NCBI GenBank assembly: GCA_023897205.1
Contig: JAHWDD010000003.1
Location: 7,567,665-7,631,664, forward strand
DNA length: 64,000 bases
Reading direction: 5' to 3'
From: Exophiala sp. HKRS030
Lineage: Eukaryota; Ascomycota; Eurotiomycetes; Chaetothyriales; Herpotrichiellaceae
In this document: positions 47,202-58,486 of the stretch, in pieces
Position numbering within the stretch: position 1 is the stretch's first letter
Layout: each line of letters starts with the position of its first letter
Translations under genes and position numbers: made by a program
The notes under the pieces: generated by a model
Seen by the model: the letters and a program-made list of their open reading frames with translations, nothing else
Database searches by the model: none
Told to the model about the DNA's origin: nothing

Positions 47202-48566
47202 ATGGATGACATACTATACGACACATCTTGGAATGTTTACTCCATCCAAACTCCCACCCCTTCATTTCGCGCTCTCTTCGAACCACCAACATCAACGACT
47301 GTGACCACAGAGACAGCTGGGCTCGAAAAACACGCCAGCGCGTTCCTAGCATCGCTCAGCCGCAAACGTCCACGATATGAAGAACAAGAAGAAAAGGAGA
47401 AACTCGGCGGATTAAGGACATGCACTTGGTCATACATGTCCAGATCTTCGGTTCGACCGCGACAAGATGATCAAGGCCGAACGCCTCAAGCAGTGCAGCG
47501 GAAACGCAAGCGACCCGACAAAGACAATGCAGGATCACGCTCTGAGACCTCAGTCGCGCACCGAGGGATTGCTGTAAACATGATCTATGACAAGACGACG
47601 TACAAATTCATACTGTTCACCACGTCAAGTTCACAACAACCAAATCTAGCCAAAAGCGCAAGGACGAAACGGACGATATCACCTAGATCTCGGCCTCCTG
47701 CGTCGTCATCGTCTGGCGGCGCCAATGACCAGGAATATGAGGCTACTCTCCTCCTCGCGAAATGCAACCCTTCAACCTTCAAAGCTTTCACCGCGTACCT
47801 CCATACCAAGTTCTCCGTTGCAGAAACACATATTCACCCTGTGAAACTCCCTGGTTCATTCCTGCAGAGTACACTCGAGGCCTACGTCTCTACCGTCTAC
47901 GAAGAACTGACACTACGACATAACACGGAAGGTAGTCATGGGCGATACAAAAGGTCTCTACCGCCCGAGGCCAACCTAAAATCCATCATCGGCACAGTCC
48001 GTACAACAATCTCATTCAGCCCACCTGTGGCGCCGATGCTGAAGACCTTGGATATCGAAATCCCCAACGAAACCCTAATCACCGCGCTTACCGACTCAGA
48101 TACCGATCATACTGGGAAAACGAATCGAATCATGACCGTGCTGGCGACCTGGATTGAAAATCGAACAGGGTTGAAACTTCCAGTGCGCACGACCGAGCAC
48201 AACAGCAGTCAAGTCGAGGAAGCGGAGAAGGAGAACCAACGTCCTAGTGGACCAAGTGACTCCGAGTCTCCCAGCCCAAGCTCTAAAGATGTCGAAGGAC
48301 TCGCGAAGATGCCGCCTCCAGCACAGCCGATGCGACTGTCAAGGGTCACGTCAGCGGCATACGCGCTTTCAAGCGAGGGCAGACTCAAATTTGCGTCCAA
48401 GGTGATGAAGATGTGCGAAGATGTAGAGGCCGATGATGGGGAAAGTGAGCCTGATATGATTGGCCGAGATGGTGGTGTGAATATTCTTCGAAAGGCTAAT
48501 CATGATCTTTTATGCGCTATGCTGCGAGAAGCCAACAGGCAGGTTGATCAGGTTGCTACGGTTTAG
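47202..48566 (+). CDS. FTA1: Kinetochore Sim4/CCAN subunit Fta1 (CENP-L)-like protein
   Basis: Single exon, 454 aa from ATG 47202; the frame is open to 47079, but only a non-ATG codon starts it. The order of segments fits Fta1: ILYDTSWNVYSI at the N-terminus, a short CTWSYM block, GIAVNMIYDKTTYKFILF, then LLLAKCNPSTFKAFTAYLHTKFSVAETHIHPVKLPGSFLQSTLEAYV and SFSPPVAPMLKTLDIEIPNETL. Known: CENP-L/Fta1 pairs with CENP-N in the constitutive centromere network. Residues 360-395 are acidic and disordered. The call rests on recalled pattern similarity in a fast-evolving family, so it is moderate. Two MCB-like sites 100-125 bp upstream suit a cell-cycle gene. Confidence 0.6.
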   Translation: MDDILYDTSWNVYSIQTPTPSFRALFEPPTSTTVTTETAGLEKHASAFLASLSRKRPRYEEQEEKEKLGGLRTCTWSYMSRSSVRPRQDDQGRTPQAVQRKRKRPDKDNAGSRSETSVAHRGIAVNMIYDKTTYKFILFTTSSSQQPNLAKSARTKRTISPRSRPPASSSSGGANDQEYEATLLLAKCNPSTFKAFTAYLHTKFSVAETHIHPVKLPGSFLQSTLEAYVSTVYEELTLRHNTEGSHGRYKRSLPPEANLKSIIGTVRTTISFSPPVAPMLKTLDIEIPNETLITALTDSDTDHTGKTNRIMTVLATWIENRTGLKLPVRTTEHNSSQVEEAEKENQRPSGPSDSESPSPSSKDVEGLAKMPPPAQPMRLSRVTSAAYALSSEGRLKFASKVMKMCEDVEADDGESEPDMIGRDGGVNILRKANHDLLCAMLREANRQVDQVATV

Positions 48567-49070
48567 GCATCGAGGGAATTTGGGAGTTGGCTCAACGTTA
48601 TGCTTAGCTAACAGATGAGCTCTGTGGCAATGTTGAATATTAATGATGAAGGATAGCGATGCAATTATTATGAGTGATGACACAGCAATGAATATGGGCT
48701 CTGGAAGTGGATATGAGGTAGCCAGATACCGTATAGGCTTCATCAAGTGCTACGAGCGCATTGTAGCGGCCGACACCGGGATTGAGTCACTTGCATTATA
48801 CCGTTAGAGGTTCACATTGAACAAGCCAAGTACAACTCGAACAGGTCACACGAATGAAGCATCGGATCATGTCATTGGCGTTCTAAGCCTATCGATCTGT
48901 ATCAAATAATGCAGAGTGCCCAGAACGGGATCAATGGATAAAACCCTGAACGCCTACTTGTTCTTCCTCAGTCATGTCTAGTCCGCTTGGTCCCAAGAGT
49001 AAACACCAGAAGCTCAATCATTTCGTAGTGTAAAGCGTAGCCTGAGCGACTGAGACGGTTTCATGAGTCA
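48567..49070. other. Convergent spacer, nothing identified
   Basis: 500 bp between the stops of the Fta1-like and PEP7 genes. No repeat or ORF of note. Confidence 0.45.
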
Positions 49071-51272
49071 TTAGCCATTCTCAACAATCTTCATCTTCCC
49101 CAAAGCCCTACCAGTGTCACTTGGCATACGCTTTGGACTGTTAACACCACTTCCCAAACCTGGCGCAGAGGCATATACCCCTTCAAATTCGAGCCTCAGA
49201 TTGTCGACCAGTTTCTGCACACTATCAATCTCGGCACTGAGGTCTTCGACGTTTCCCGCCAAGGCCGCAACTTCGTCAAACTTCCTTCGTTTGTTTGCGT
49301 CAGCGATCATTTCTTGAACCATGAACTTTTGTTCTTCCAAAACGATTAGTCGTTCGCGCAAGGACTTTTCTTCTGCTTCGAGTTCGGAGACCCGGCTTGA
49401 AGTTGCCGAGACAATAGAAAGGTTGGACGAGCTGTCTTGGCGGATATGCTGGGTGTTGAGGGCTGAAAGAGCGGAACGAGGATTGTTAGGGTCGAATTTG
49501 GGAGCTGAGCTTGTCGCGCCGGACCCGTGTGGAGTGGCGTGTTTGAGGACTTTGGGAAGAGTTTTCAGTGGCAGCATGTGTAGGTGGAGAAATTGGGACG
49601 CATTCTGATATATGGCTTTTTGGAGTTTCAGTTGAGTAGGCAATGTGCTCGGCATATCACGGATTCTTCGAGCAGCAGTATCATACTGTGTGAAGGAGTC
49701 CATTAGACGTTTGCGGGTACGAGAGGCATCTGCAAGTTGTGATGAAGATGGTGGGTGATCCGGATTTTGTAGGGCTTGCAGGAGTTTCTGGAATTTGGGT
49801 AAGAGAAGTCGTATGCCCTTTCAAATTGTAAGAGATTGCTGTACGAGCGAGTAAATGCTGTTATTGCTGGTGTTGTGAGAGTCGCTTGGAAGTCACGGTG
49901 AGAGAAGATTGTGTGATTGCAATCCTTGCATAATCTAATATCAAGAGCCACTGTTCCGTTCGAGGAGGTTTTCTCTGTAACGGAGAGGCGAATGTTAGCT
50001 GTCATAGTCAATCAGTAAAGAAGACTCGGGAATGGTAAGGTTAATGTTACATACTGGTTTCAACATTGAGAGGTAGCACAATCGAACAGGCTGTAGCCGG
50101 ATCGCCACAGACCACTTTTCCACACGTCCTGCAGTGGTGTCGTCGGAATGTGTACTGACTGAAATCTTGTTGACAATATGGACAATGAAGCACATCGGCA
50201 TCGTTCTGCCAAGCAACAATGCTTTGCTCAAGAGCCTTTTTTGGATCATTTTGGCCCCATGATAGTGACCATCGTTTGTTGGTCTGCTGAGAAAACTCCT
50301 CTGGCGGGTTGGCAAGCAGCTGAGTTAGTCTTGTTAACCTCTTCTCCAGCCTGGAAACTTCCCTTTCTCTTTCGGCTGTTTTGTTTTGTCTTATGCTATT
50401 GAATGCACTCATCCGATCTCGCTCTAGGCCGTGCCTATCGTTGTATCCATCACGACTCTTATAGCATGTCTCACATACTCGGTACCACAACCCTCGCACA
50501 GGTTCATGCTGTGCTGATCTCGAAAGCTTCATCTGGTACATCGTATGTTCATCACAGAACAATTTGCCACAATGGCGACAATTCACAATGCCTGTAGTCG
50601 TCGAACCGAGTCGCTTTCCACATGTAGGGTCAGAGCACAAGTCAAAGCCCGTCCTCCTTTGCCAGTGGTCTTTTGTGATGATATCGTCCGGGTCGACCAC
50701 CATTGGGGCGGCCTTTGGAGGTGGTGGAGGCGGCGTGGCCACTGTAGAATCTTGTATTTCCCTTGTGATTGAGTGATTCCGAGGGGTAGGAGTACTACTC
50801 CGAGCCATCTCGTGGTTGGACTCAAAGACATCGAGACCTTTTAACTTTTGGTTCAATACCGCAAGAGGTTGGAACTTCTTTGCCTTGACCATTTGTTGTT
50901 TGAACCAGTCCTTGACTTCATCTTGTTGTTCCTCTTCGATTTCTTTATGAACGTCATCTAGATGTCGATTGAGCTGTAGCAAAGTAACCATCTCCTCGTT
51001 ACATATGGGGCATACCATACGGTCGCCTGCCGCCGTGGCTGCGAGCGTAAGTGAGCCTCCATGGTCGAGAGACACTCTTGATGCGATGTCTTGAGGATCC
51101 GAAGAAGGTGGTGTAGAAGCACCGCTTCCAGTGGTGTTCAAAGAAAGACTCGAAGCGGAAGGTGAGAGGACATGTGCAGGTAGCGGGGAGGTTGACTTCG
51201 GTGGAGGAGGGGCGGTCCCAGTGATCTACCGCTGCCAATGACTCGACCTCCACCTATGGTGCGGCCTGACAT
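49071..51272 (-). CDS. PEP7: PEP7/Vac1-like FYVE vacuolar sorting protein, two apparent frameshifts
   Basis: Endosomal Rab5 effector in vesicle docking on the route to the vacuole. Start ATG 51272 (MSGRTIGGGRVIGSGRSLG). Exon 1 runs to 50055, a 56-bp intron (ACCA/GTATGT..ACAG) follows, exon 2 is 49998-49071. Domains: C2H2 finger CPICNEEMVTLLQLNRHLDDVH; first FYVE-type finger CSDPTCGKRLGS..NCRHCGKLFCDEHT; second CPYCQQDFSQYTFRRHHCRTCGKVVCG, whose R-R-H-H-C-R box binds phosphatidylinositol 3-phosphate; C-terminal coiled coil (Rab-binding). The frame breaks at the C4 run (51209-51212) within a proline stretch and at GGGCATAC (near 49815). One base at each gives 716 codons (715 aa). No intron fits at either point. 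Confidence 0.9.
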
Positions 51273-51671
51273 TGCAGTACAAAGCGGTTCCCATCAAGCC
51301 TAGTAGTTTGGAAGTTTCAGCCTGCCATGTAGCCGGAGTCGTTGGCTTTGGAGATGATGGGTAGTTAGTTACTTGCTGGCAATAGGCGGAGCATGGCGGA
51401 GATGCTTTTGTGATGGCGCGGCTCGGAAAATTTCTTAGTCATCTCAAGCCTTGTCACTCTGGCTCCGCATGACGAGGCTGCACGCAAGGTGGTTTCTAAG
51501 GGACTTGTCTGACTCATTGAGCTAATAAAGGACTCAAACTCGTATGACTTGCATTTTTCACTTCTAGTGTGAAATTCCTCTAAACGTTACTCTGAACATC
51601 CATCGCTATAATCATGCCGGGGAATTGCGTTCCAGCACCGCTCAAGGCTTATTGCCTCACAGTGACCCAGT
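51273..51671. other. Intergenic spacer
   Basis: 400 bp between the PEP7 start and the end of the glutaminyl-tRNA synthetase gene. It must hold the PEP7 promoter. No motif singled out. Confidence 0.4.
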
Positions 51672-53589
51672 TTAGGCAGTTTTTCCAGTATCTTCCTTCA
51701 AGGCAACGATGCGATTCAGTATGATCTTTCCCGAAGCATCATCGGTATCCTTGTCCAGGCAGAAGTAGCCTGTTCTCATGGCCTGGAATCTCACGGTTTC
51801 TAATCCAGCTTTTGCCTTTGTCTCGCCCGCTTCTTCAGGCCATGGTGCTCGTTCACGAATTTCTTTCAGCCCAACTTCCGCCACGGCGTTCGGATACACC
51901 GTCAAGCTGTTTTCTCGTAGATCTGCCATGAAGCTTGGTTCGACAGCATCGGGATTGTCTGATTTGAATAGAGGAGTGAATACTCGAGCCTCCACGTGTA
52001 TTGGAGAATTGTGCTCAGGAGATTTGGCCACCCATTGGATGTAGGCTTTCGGCTTCTTGATCTTTTCTCCTTCGGCCGGCTTGTCGAACTTGGCATGGAT
52101 TTCAGTCACCAATCCCGTGGTTTCGTCTTTCTTGAAGCTTGTGGCAATGACCGGATATGGTACCTTGAGCAGTCCCACTGGCTTCCCAGGCGCCATCCTG
52201 AAAAAGTCCTTACTGTCGACTTCTCGGAAATCATCTCTTTCTATGTAGACGGTTTTGGTGAAAGGAAATGTGTGTGATCCCATGTCAACATCCTTTGGCC
52301 CAAAAGCGTTCTCAAACTCTTCATAATGGTCATCTGGGAGATCGTCGATGATGACCGGTACAGGGTCCAGCACCACCATCAGACGAGGTACAGTTTGTTC
52401 GAGGTACTTTCGAATCGATTGCTCGAACCGAGCGATTTGGATATTTATTTTTGCGGTAGTCACTCCCAACTCATTGACAAAGGACAAAATTGCACCAGGT
52501 GGTATTCCTCTCCGACGAAGGGCTACCAAGGTGTACAACCTTGGATCATCCCAACCGTCAACAATCCCGTCGTCTACCAATTTTTTGATCTTTCGCTTGG
52601 AGAGAACGGTACCGGTAACATTCAGGCGACCGTATTCCCTCTGCATAGGCTTGTGAGGAACGTCGACTTTGTTGTTGAGCCACTCGTATGACACGCGGGA
52701 AAGAATGAATTCTGTAGTGCAGAGAGAATGCGTGATTCCCTCAAAGCTGTCACAGAGACAATGAGTGAAGTCATATGTTGGGTAGATTCTCCACTTGTCG
52801 CCAGTACGATGATGAGGTTTCTCCAAGACTCGGTATGCAACAAGATCCCACATCTGAGGATTTCCATCAGTGATGTCTTGCTTCATACGGAGAAACGCTT
52901 CCTTGGGCTTATATTTGCCATCCTTCATGGCTCGGAACTCCGTCAAAGACTCTTCTATGGGTCGATCTCGGTGGACGCAAGCATACCGCTCATGCTTGTT
53001 TTTCACGTCCGTGCCACCTCGTTGGTCCTTTAACTGCTCATCTGTGCAATGGCATACGTAGGCACCATCAAGTGTGATAAGTTTCTCTGCCAACTCGTAA
53101 AGCAGATCAAACGAATCACTAGAATACGTGATGGCAGCAGGATCGTAGCCCAGCCACCTAACAATATCCTCAATTGCAGTAAAATAGACTTCTTCTTCGG
53201 CTTCGGGTTGGTGTCGTCGTATCTGAGATTGCACTTCCCTCCCCAGAACTTGGCAAATCCAAAATTGATGGCAATGGCTTTACTGTGACCAATATGTAGG
53301 TATCCATTTGGCTCCGGAGGAAACCGTGTGACTACGCTTTCCTCGATGGGTCGTTCTTTCCGCACACTGGCTAGCCATCCTTCCTTGAACATGGCATCTG
53401 GATCTACAGGGCCAGACGGCTCAGATTTGACTGGCTTTGGGGCTTGGATTGTTGAGGCTTTGCTTCTTTAGGCGGTTTGGGCTGTTTCGGTGCCTTCTCC
53501 TTCTTGGGCTTTTTGTCTGCAATCACATCCTCTAGCTTATCCTTGATCCTTGAAGGCAGGCCCTTGCCCGCTTCATTGGTCTCAGCCAT
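51672..53589 (-). CDS. GLN4: Glutaminyl-tRNA synthetase, two apparent frameshifts
   Basis: Class I aminoacyl-tRNA synthetase. Start ATG 53589 opens a lysine-rich tRNA-binding N-terminus ([18 protein letters not shown]). Then [37 protein letters not shown] with the HIGH signature, [31 protein letters not shown], and [10 protein letters not shown] as the KMSKS-like loop, followed by the C-terminal beta-barrel anticodon domain. Two frame changes: between 53404 and 53467 (probably the T3 at 53459-53461), and at G3 53205-53207, where N-P-E-A-E-E-E-V is expected. One base at each gives 640 codons (639 aa). No GT-AG intron fits. This fungal form lacks the long N-terminal YqeY-like domain of yeast Gln4. 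Confidence 0.92.
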
Positions 53590-54108
53590 TTCGGCTTGTT
53601 GATATCCTCTGTCGCTTGTCTTATCGTCGTCTCAGTCACTACTAAATCTGTCTTGGGTTGAAGGCACGTGAGATCCACTGGGGAATTGAGAATGTCTGTG
53701 GTTGCCCTAAATCCTGTCAAAATTTTCGAGCTTTCTTATATTAGATAGTAGTGTAGACAAAGATTTTTGATGAGCTGTCAGCGGTATAAAGAGATCATAG
53801 GGTTGAACTGAAAGTCAAGTTCACGGATTCCCAACATCCCTTCAAAGGGTCAAGATACCCAATGAGTCAAAAATGTCTAAGCGTGCCAAGACCATCCTTC
53901 CAGAACCGTCGGTGGCGGAGGCGGAAGATGGTTGATCCGAGCGCCCGCTGGTTCGATCATCGTGCATTCGAGAGTAAACTAATTTGTGAATTGCGCCAAC
54001 TTCTCAAGGACACCCTGTTCGTGCATTTCTCGCCGCCGCCTCCGCCTTCGCAGAGATAAATTCCTCATCATCGCCTCTCTGCCGTTGAGCTCTTCACTGA
54101 CCCTCACC
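53590..54108. promoter_or_regulatory. Divergent promoter region GlnRS / SPF1
   Basis: 520 bp between two divergent ATGs. No clear motif apart from pyrimidine-rich stretches close to SPF1. Confidence 0.4.
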
Positions 54109-57100
54109 ATGGCGATTAAACCGTACGTGTTCTCATATCTGTAGACTCCGACAGCTCAACTAATTCCTCATAGTTTAACACTTGTGGATAACCCTACAGT
54201 CCAGTCCGCGAGCCTCCACAACCCTCTACCGATATATCTGAAAGCCTACGTTTGGCCGTTCACAATCCTATGGCCAATATTTTTTGCCTTCTACCTCAAT
54301 GAGGATCTTTACGATGAATACATTGATGGCCAAGAGTGGACATTTGTCTGGGTCGCAACGATAACAACCCTTCAATCGTTGGCCTGGCTTGTCACCAAAT
54401 GGAACGTTAACCTCAAGACTGCCTTTACAACTACCAAGGCGGAGAAAATCCAGGACGCCACGTTGATAAAGGTCATCCCAACGGTCAACGCAGGATCCCC
54501 AGCCATTGTCAAACTTGAACGAGAAGTCGATGGCAGGATATCTTTTCTGTTCCAAAAGCGGAGATTCGTCTACAGTCCCGAGAAAGGGAATTTTGCTATT
54601 CTTGCTTATCCGCTGGACGGTGATGAGAAACCATTGATCCGGGATTTTCAACTCAGCCAAGGCTTATCGACTCCCAAAATAATCGAGCAGGTTCAGAAAC
54701 ACTATGGTGACAATACGTTCGATATCCCTGTTCCTGGGTTCGTGGAACTCTGGAAGGAGCATGCCGTGGCACCATTTTTCATTTTCCAAATCTTCTGTGT
54801 CGCCCTGTGGTTGCTCGATGATTATTGGTACTACTCACTCTTCACGTTATTCATGCTGGTTGCCTTCGAAAGCACTGTCGTCTGGCAGCGACAACGTACT
54901 TTGAACGAATTCAGAAGCATGGGCATCAAGCCCTATGATATCTGGGTCTATCGTTCTAAGAAATGGGTTGAGATAAAGAGCGATAAGTTACTCCCGGGCG
55001 ACCTTGCATCTGTCGCACGGACACAAGAAGACTCTGGTGTTGCCTGTGACATGCTTCTCGTGGAGGGGACAGCGATTGTGAACGAAGCCATGTTATCTGG
55101 TGAAAGCACGCCTCTTCTCAAGGAGTCTATTCTTCTTCGTCCTGGAGACAGCCGCATTGATCCCGAAGGTATCGACAAAGGTGCTTTCGTCTATGGAGGC
55201 ACCAAGGTCCTTCAAATCACACATCCATCCGCCAGTGACGATGCTTCCGATGCTGCTCCCTCATTAAGTCTGGCGTGCGACCTCCCCCGGATAAAGGAGC
55301 CCTGGCTATCGTCACGAAGACGGGATTCGAAACAAGTCAGGGCAGCCTTGTACGAACTATGATCTTTTCGACTGAACGCGTATCCGCCAACAACGCGGAA
55401 GCACTCTGGTTCATTCTCTTCTTGCTTGTCTTCGCACTTGCTGCTTCCGGCTATGTATGGCAAGAAGGGGTCAAGAACAATCGAAAGCGATCGAAGTTGC
55501 TCCTCGATTGTATTTTGATTGTCACCAGTGTGGTACCTCCCGAATTGCCAATGGAGCTGTCCCTGGCTGTCAACACGAGTCTTGCAGCACTCAGCAAGTT
55601 TGCTATTTTCTGCACAGAACCATTCCGCATTCCATATGCAGGGCGTGTTGACGTTGCTTGCTTTGACAAAACCGGCACTTTGACTGGAGAAGATCTTGTC
55701 GTTGAAGGCATTGCTGGCCTTGGTCTAGGTCAACCTGGTATCAATGCCGAAGCCGATGGAGCACAGTCAACAATAACGAAAGTTCCTGAGGTCGGTATAC
55801 ACACCACACTCGTTTTAGCCACTGCACACGCGCTTGTCAAGCTTGATGAGGGGGATATTGTTGGTGACCCTATGGAGAAGGCTACTCTTACTGCTTTGAA
55901 TTGGAGTTTGGGCGAAAACGACACATTAATAAGCACACCACCATCTAAGTCCAAGAAGCCAAAGGTGATCTCAACAGCTCACGCTTCTCAAGCTGTTCAA
56001 ATTAAGCGTCGCTTCCAATTTTCGTCTGCTTTGAAACGTCAAAGCTCTGTCGCATATGTATCTGTCACTGATCCAAGGACTGGTCGCAAAGCCAAAGGTA
56101 CATACGTCGGCGTCAAGGGTGCACCGGAAACAATTCAGAAAATGTTGGTTTCATCTCCACCCCACTACGAGGAAACATTCAAATACTTCACACGGAATGG
56201 TGCTAGAGTACTCGCACTTGCCTACAAATACCTCTCCACAGAAGCAGAACTTGGTCAAAAGCGTATCAATGATCTCAGACGTGAAGAGGTAGAGAGTCAA
56301 CTGCATTTCGCAGGCTTCTTAGTTTTGCAAACGCCACTGAAGGAGGATGCTATCAAGGCTGTGCAGATGCTCAACGAAAGCAGCCACAGAGTTGTTATGA
56401 TTACTGGAGACAATCCACTGACGGCTGTACACGTTGCAAAGCAAGTTGAGATTGTTGATCGTGATACTTTGATTTTGGATGCGCCTGAGCACGATGAATC
56501 CGGCACAAAGCTTGTCTGGAAAAGCGTTGATGAAAAGACCATTATTCCTGTTGATCCAAGCAAAGAAATCGACCCTAAAATCCTTGAATCAAAAGATCTT
56601 TGCATCACTGGCTATGCTCTTGCTAAATACACTGGACAGCCGGCTTTCCTCCAGTTGCTACGACACACATGGGTCTACGCTCGTGTTTCTCCGAAGCAGA
56701 AGGAAGAAATTCTGATCGGTCTTAAAGACCTAGGCTATACAACACTCATGTGTGGTGACGGTACAAATGATGTCGGGGCTTTAAAGCAGGCTCACATTGG
56801 TGTTGCTTTACTCAACGGATCTCAAGATGACCTCAATCGCATTGGCGAACATTATCGAACGACCAAGATGAAAGAGATCTATGAGAAGCAGGTGGCTATG
56901 ATGAAACGCTTTAATCAGCCCGCTCCACCTGTTCCTGTAGGTATTGCGCACCTCTACCCTCCGGGACCTAGCAATCCCAACTATGAGAAAGCAGTGAAAG
57001 CATTTGCCGAGAGACGAGGAATCAACCTCGAGAACGGAGAGAGCGAAAATGGAGTCATCGAGACTATCACGACTCCCGGAGCCGCAGCGCTACAACAATC

Positions 57101-58139
57101 GAATGCCAATTTGACACCTCAGCAACGCAGGCAACAGGAAGCTTCACAGAAAGCTGCAGGTTGGGCCGACAAGTTCACGTCGGCCATGATGGAGAATGAA
57201 CTTGATGACAGTGAACCACCAACGATCAAACTTGGCGATGCTTCTGCAGCTGCACCATTTACGAGCAAGTTGGCAAATGTCATTGCTATCCCAAACATCA
57301 TTCGACAAGGCAGATGCACACTCGTTGCGACAATTCAGATGTACAAGATTTTGGCTCTGAACTGTTTGATCAGCGCCTATAGCTTGTCAGTAATTTACCT
57401 CGCTGGCATCAAATTTGGTGATGGTCAGGTTACCATTTCTGGTATGCTGATGTCGGTGTGTTTCTTGTCAATCTCTCGAGCCAAACCTGTCGAAGCGTTG
57501 TCTCGTGAGCGACCACAACCTAACATTCTCAACATGTACATCCTCGGATCTGTATTGGCACAATTTGCAATTCACTGTGGTACTTTGATATACCTGTCAA
57601 ATTACGTATATTCACTCGTCCCACCTTCCGATGAAGTCGATTTGGAAGGCGAATTTGAGCCATCTCTCCTCAACAGCGCCGTCTACCTAATGCAGCTCAT
57701 TCAACAGGTTTCCACATTTGCCATCAATTATCAAGGCCGCCCTTTCCGTGAGAGCATCAGCGAAAATCGTGGTATGTATTGGGGATTGCTAGCTTGCTCT
57801 TTCGTCGCATTTTCTGGCAGTACAGAGTTTATCCCCGAACTCAATGACAAACTTCGTCTTGTTCCCTTCACGAGCGAATTCAAGTGGACACTGACGTCCC
57901 TGATGATTATCGATTACTGTGGCTGCTGGCTTGTCGAGCAAATCTTCAAGCGTGCATTTAGCGATTTCCAACCCAAGGATATCGCCAACAAAAGGCCAGA
58001 TCAGATCGCACGAGATGACAAACGCCGAAAGGATGCCATTACGAAGGCGGAGCAAGAAAGGATAGCTGAGATTGAGAAGAAGCGAGGAGTCGCCGACAGC
58101 CAGCTTCGTACTACTGCCGCAAGGGTGAACCAGAAGTAA
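54109..58139 (+). CDS. SPF1: SPF1, P5A-type ATPase of the endoplasmic reticulum, one apparent frameshift
   Basis: P5A ATPases extract misinserted transmembrane helices from the ER membrane. A 14-nt first coding exon (54109-54122) is followed by a 51-bp intron and exon 54174-58139. Motifs: MLSGEST (actuator), VVPPELPMEL (the P5A PPELP signature in M4, near residue 460), CFDKTGTLTGE (phosphorylation site, near 502), KGAPETIQKM (nucleotide binding), MITGDNPLTAVHVAKQ and MCGDGTNDVGALKQAH (near 866). About twelve membrane helices are expected, including extra N-terminal ones (LKAYVWPFTILWPIFFAFYL). The frame breaks at TTAAG (55264-55268) before SGVRPPPDKGALAIVTKTGFET; one extra A gives 1327 codons (1326 aa). 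Residues 955-1010 form a Q/A-rich loop. Confidence 0.95.
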
Positions 58140-58486
58140 CCCTAAAGAGCTTCTCAAAATTATGCTATCATTACATTGTTTACACATAGATCATATTAGA
58201 ATTTTGAAACGCCCCAGAAGAGATGAAAAGGACAAGACCGCAATATTAAAGAAAGTCTCGCTCGGCTATCTCGGTCTGTTCTTACACCTGTCCGCGCTTC
58301 CTTTTTCTCATGTCTATTCTGATCCCTGTTTCATCGCGGTCTAACCTGATTACACCTTAACATGCTCAATAATAACGGGAAGTTTGCATATGCATAAATA
58401 ATTCGTGACAGAGGCGCAGCCTCGGTGGAAGTCCTTATCTTCATCCCCGAACCATGATGAACAACAACCCCTCTCGTCTACAGACA
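58140..58486. other. Convergent spacer, nothing identified
   Basis: 350 bp between the SPF1 stop and the pepsin-like gene stop. 3' UTRs expected; no ORF. Confidence 0.4.
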
